From the IMG/VR virus record IMGVR_UViG_3300009157_000035, positions 1 to 32,700 of that record: a stretch of DNA of 32,700 bases, one strand, 5' to 3'. This document shows positions 31,441 to 32,700 of the stretch, piece after piece (position 1 is the stretch's first letter; each line of letters begins with the position of its first letter). The notes beneath the pieces are model-generated. The model worked only from the letters and a program-made list of their open reading frames with translations. It had not been told where the DNA came from and searched no databases. Origin of the DNA: a virus. The position numbers and the translations under genes were made by a program.

Positions 31441-31460
31441 GGGGGGGGTTATTCCTCCCC
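31441..31460. other. Weak G/C hairpin between fibre genes
   Basis: A run of eight Gs is followed after eight bases by a C-rich stretch (CTCCCC), able to fold into an imperfect hairpin. No T-run follows. It may limit transcription between the large fibre and the next gene. Confidence 0.25.
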
Positions 31461-31479
31461 TCAACCTTGAAAGGACGCA

Positions 31480-31872
31480 ATGGCAAATCGAATAATATGG
31501 TTACCGATGCGCGAAAACCTTGTTTCGCCTGTGGGTGCCACATATCAAGCGCTCGTCGACCCAAATAATGCAGCAGCATTGGGAATAGAGAGACCAGCGC
31601 GGCAGTTCATTGTCATAAATAATACAGACAATTCGGTCTTTGTTTCTTTTATAGCGCCTATTGGCGAAGATGATACTGGAATAACGTATCGCAATTTAAT
31701 TTTGGTTGCTGGTGCTCATTTTGTATCGGATATTGCCACAAATAAAAATGCATCACTCAAAGATGATGGAGTTGCCCTTGCTAAAGGTACCATAGTAACA
31801 ATCCGTCAGGTATCTGCAGCTGCAGCCGGAACTGTATATTTCTCATATTGGTGTTCGGCGGGAGATAGATAA
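31480..31872 (+). CDS. Small tail appendage protein
   Basis: AAAGGA supports ATG 31480. The 130-residue protein is beta-rich (QFIVINNTDNSVFVSFIAPIG, GTIVTIRQVSAAAAGTVYFSYW), similar in composition to phage fibre-associated or decoration proteins. Its stop overlaps the next start (TAATG), so the two are made together. No family is recognised. Confidence 0.6.
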   Translation: MANRIIWLPMRENLVSPVGATYQALVDPNNAAALGIERPARQFIVINNTDNSVFVSFIAPIGEDDTGITYRNLILVAGAHFVSDIATNKNASLKDDGVALAKGTIVTIRQVSAAAAGTVYFSYWCSAGDR

Positions 31873-32570
31873 TGAGTCAAATTTATAAGGTTGCAACCGG
31901 CGGCTCTGGAGGCTCCGGTGTCATCACGCTGTCTGACAATGCGGGTACGTTAGTATCGCCAGGCGGTACCGGCAATATTCAGCTTGAGGGAATTGCGGGC
32001 TTAGTCTTCACCGCTGGTGCTAACAAGTTAACGCTGACAGATACATCGTTTACCAAATTGATTGGCAACGGTGGAACATTCGCCACGGCCGATGCCTCGC
32101 GACAAGGTAATATTGTTGGGTCTGGCGCAGTTGCGGTAACGGGCGACAATATTGATACCCTAACCGTAAGCGTATCTGGTGGTGGTTTGGTATGGGAATT
32201 TGTGACAACTGCCACAAAACAAATGGAACCAAACCATGGGTATATTATTCAATATACGGCCGGTACAAAACAATGCGAACTTACGCTACCAATAACTGCT
32301 GATTTAAAGTTAGGTGATATTATTCGTGTTGTTGGGTGTTCTCAGGGTGGCATTTATAAGTCCTGGAAGATTAAGCAACAAGTAGATCAACGTATCCATA
32401 TTAGTAATCTTGCAGATGGTACAACCGTTAATACCACTATTGGCGCAACTCATGGATTAGAGTCAAGCAAAACTCAAGACACGGTTGAACTTGTTGTTAT
32501 ATCTGCAACACCTCCAGCTTCTACGCAGCTTGAAGTTATATCCTATATTGGCAATATATTGACGTTTTAA
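31872..32570 (+). CDS. Tail fibre/appendage protein
   Basis: The start overlaps the preceding stop. The 232-residue protein begins MSQIYKVATGGSGGSGVITLSDNAG, then LVSPGGTGNIQLEG, a pattern common near the N-terminus of fibre proteins. A beta-rich C-terminal domain (from about residue 110) resembles that of the gene at 27963 in style (QYTAGTKQCELTLPITADLKLGDIIRVVG). It probably forms a further part of the adsorption apparatus. Confidence 0.65.
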   Translation: MSQIYKVATGGSGGSGVITLSDNAGTLVSPGGTGNIQLEGIAGLVFTAGANKLTLTDTSFTKLIGNGGTFATADASRQGNIVGSGAVAVTGDNIDTLTVSVSGGGLVWEFVTTATKQMEPNHGYIIQYTAGTKQCELTLPITADLKLGDIIRVVGCSQGGIYKSWKIKQQVDQRIHISNLADGTTVNTTIGATHGLESSKTQDTVELVVISATPPASTQLEVISYIGNILTF

Positions 32571-32582
32571 AGGAGTCTTAGA

Positions 32583-32700
32583 ATGGCTATCATAGCATCA
32601 AACCCAATTGGTTCTGGGATTCTCAATGATACGTTGATTATTGAACAGCAGAATCTAGGCCTTGGTCCAACAATAGTTGGCATTAAGAACAATAATGGTG
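32583..32700 (+). CDS. Start of a further fibre-region gene (truncated by window)
   Basis: AAAGGAG (32569-32575) precedes ATG 32583. The 39 visible residues read MAIIASNPIGSGILNDTLII and continue with EQQNLGLGPTIVG; the gene continues beyond the window. The opening is similar in style to MALNTSNPIELMNSYFW of the large fibre at 28811, so it may be another fibre or appendage. Confidence 0.6.
   Translation, partial: MAIIASNPIGSGILNDTLIIEQQNLGLGPTIVGIKNNNG

Overview
The window is a contiguous piece of a double-stranded DNA bacteriophage (or prophage), most like a short-tailed podovirus. Nearly every gene has a clear Shine-Dalgarno sequence, stop and start codons overlap constantly (TAATG, ATGA), and the recognisable products are phage proteins: RusA-like resolvase, small and large terminase, P22-type portal, scaffold, an HK97-fold capsid of the N4-gp56 kind, a tail stabilisation or nozzle protein, and tail fibres. 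The host cannot be named. A 50-residue lipoprotein with a lipobox-like cysteine hints at a diderm bacterium, but weakly. No integrase, tRNA or CRISPR array is visible.

Layout. Positions 1-6.5 kb (+ strand) hold small early genes of unknown function, an IS605-type tnpB insertion on the - strand, a first YGGRGI-type homing endonuclease, and a DNA-binding replication-initiator candidate. That gene carries five 12-bp iterons followed by an AT-rich stretch, the arrangement of the lambda O gene and ori. From 6.5 to 9.85 kb come a lipoprotein gene with its own promoter, RusA, a second YGGRGI endonuclease and terminase small and large subunits. From 9.85 to 10.53 kb a very strong promoter drives a ribbon-helix-helix regulator, two tiny double-membrane-span proteins (holin candidates) and a zinc-ribbon peptide.

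Positions 10.52-27.9 kb are a - strand morphogenesis block. In transcription order: ribbon-helix-helix protein, portal, membrane protein, DUF5661-like protein, a cluster of tiny lysine-rich proteins, scaffold, major capsid, capsid-associated protein, adaptors, an HNH endonuclease, tail stabilisation or nozzle protein and probable ejection proteins. It is punctuated by several intrinsic terminators. From 27.96 kb to the end, + strand genes encode tail fibres, including an 873-residue protein with four tandem repeats and a C1q/TNF-like tip.

The most striking feature is in the major capsid gene. It looks broken but is interrupted by a compact 251-nt group I intron (21689-21939, - strand). P1, P7, P8, P9 and P10 can all be drawn by eye, and excising it restores a 318-residue capsid protein in frame. 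Other points of interest are the in-gene iteron origin, an A-B-A'-B' interlocking inverted repeat at 5320-5399, tandem operator-like repeats in the regulator promoter, and terminase genes separated from portal and capsid by a strand switch.
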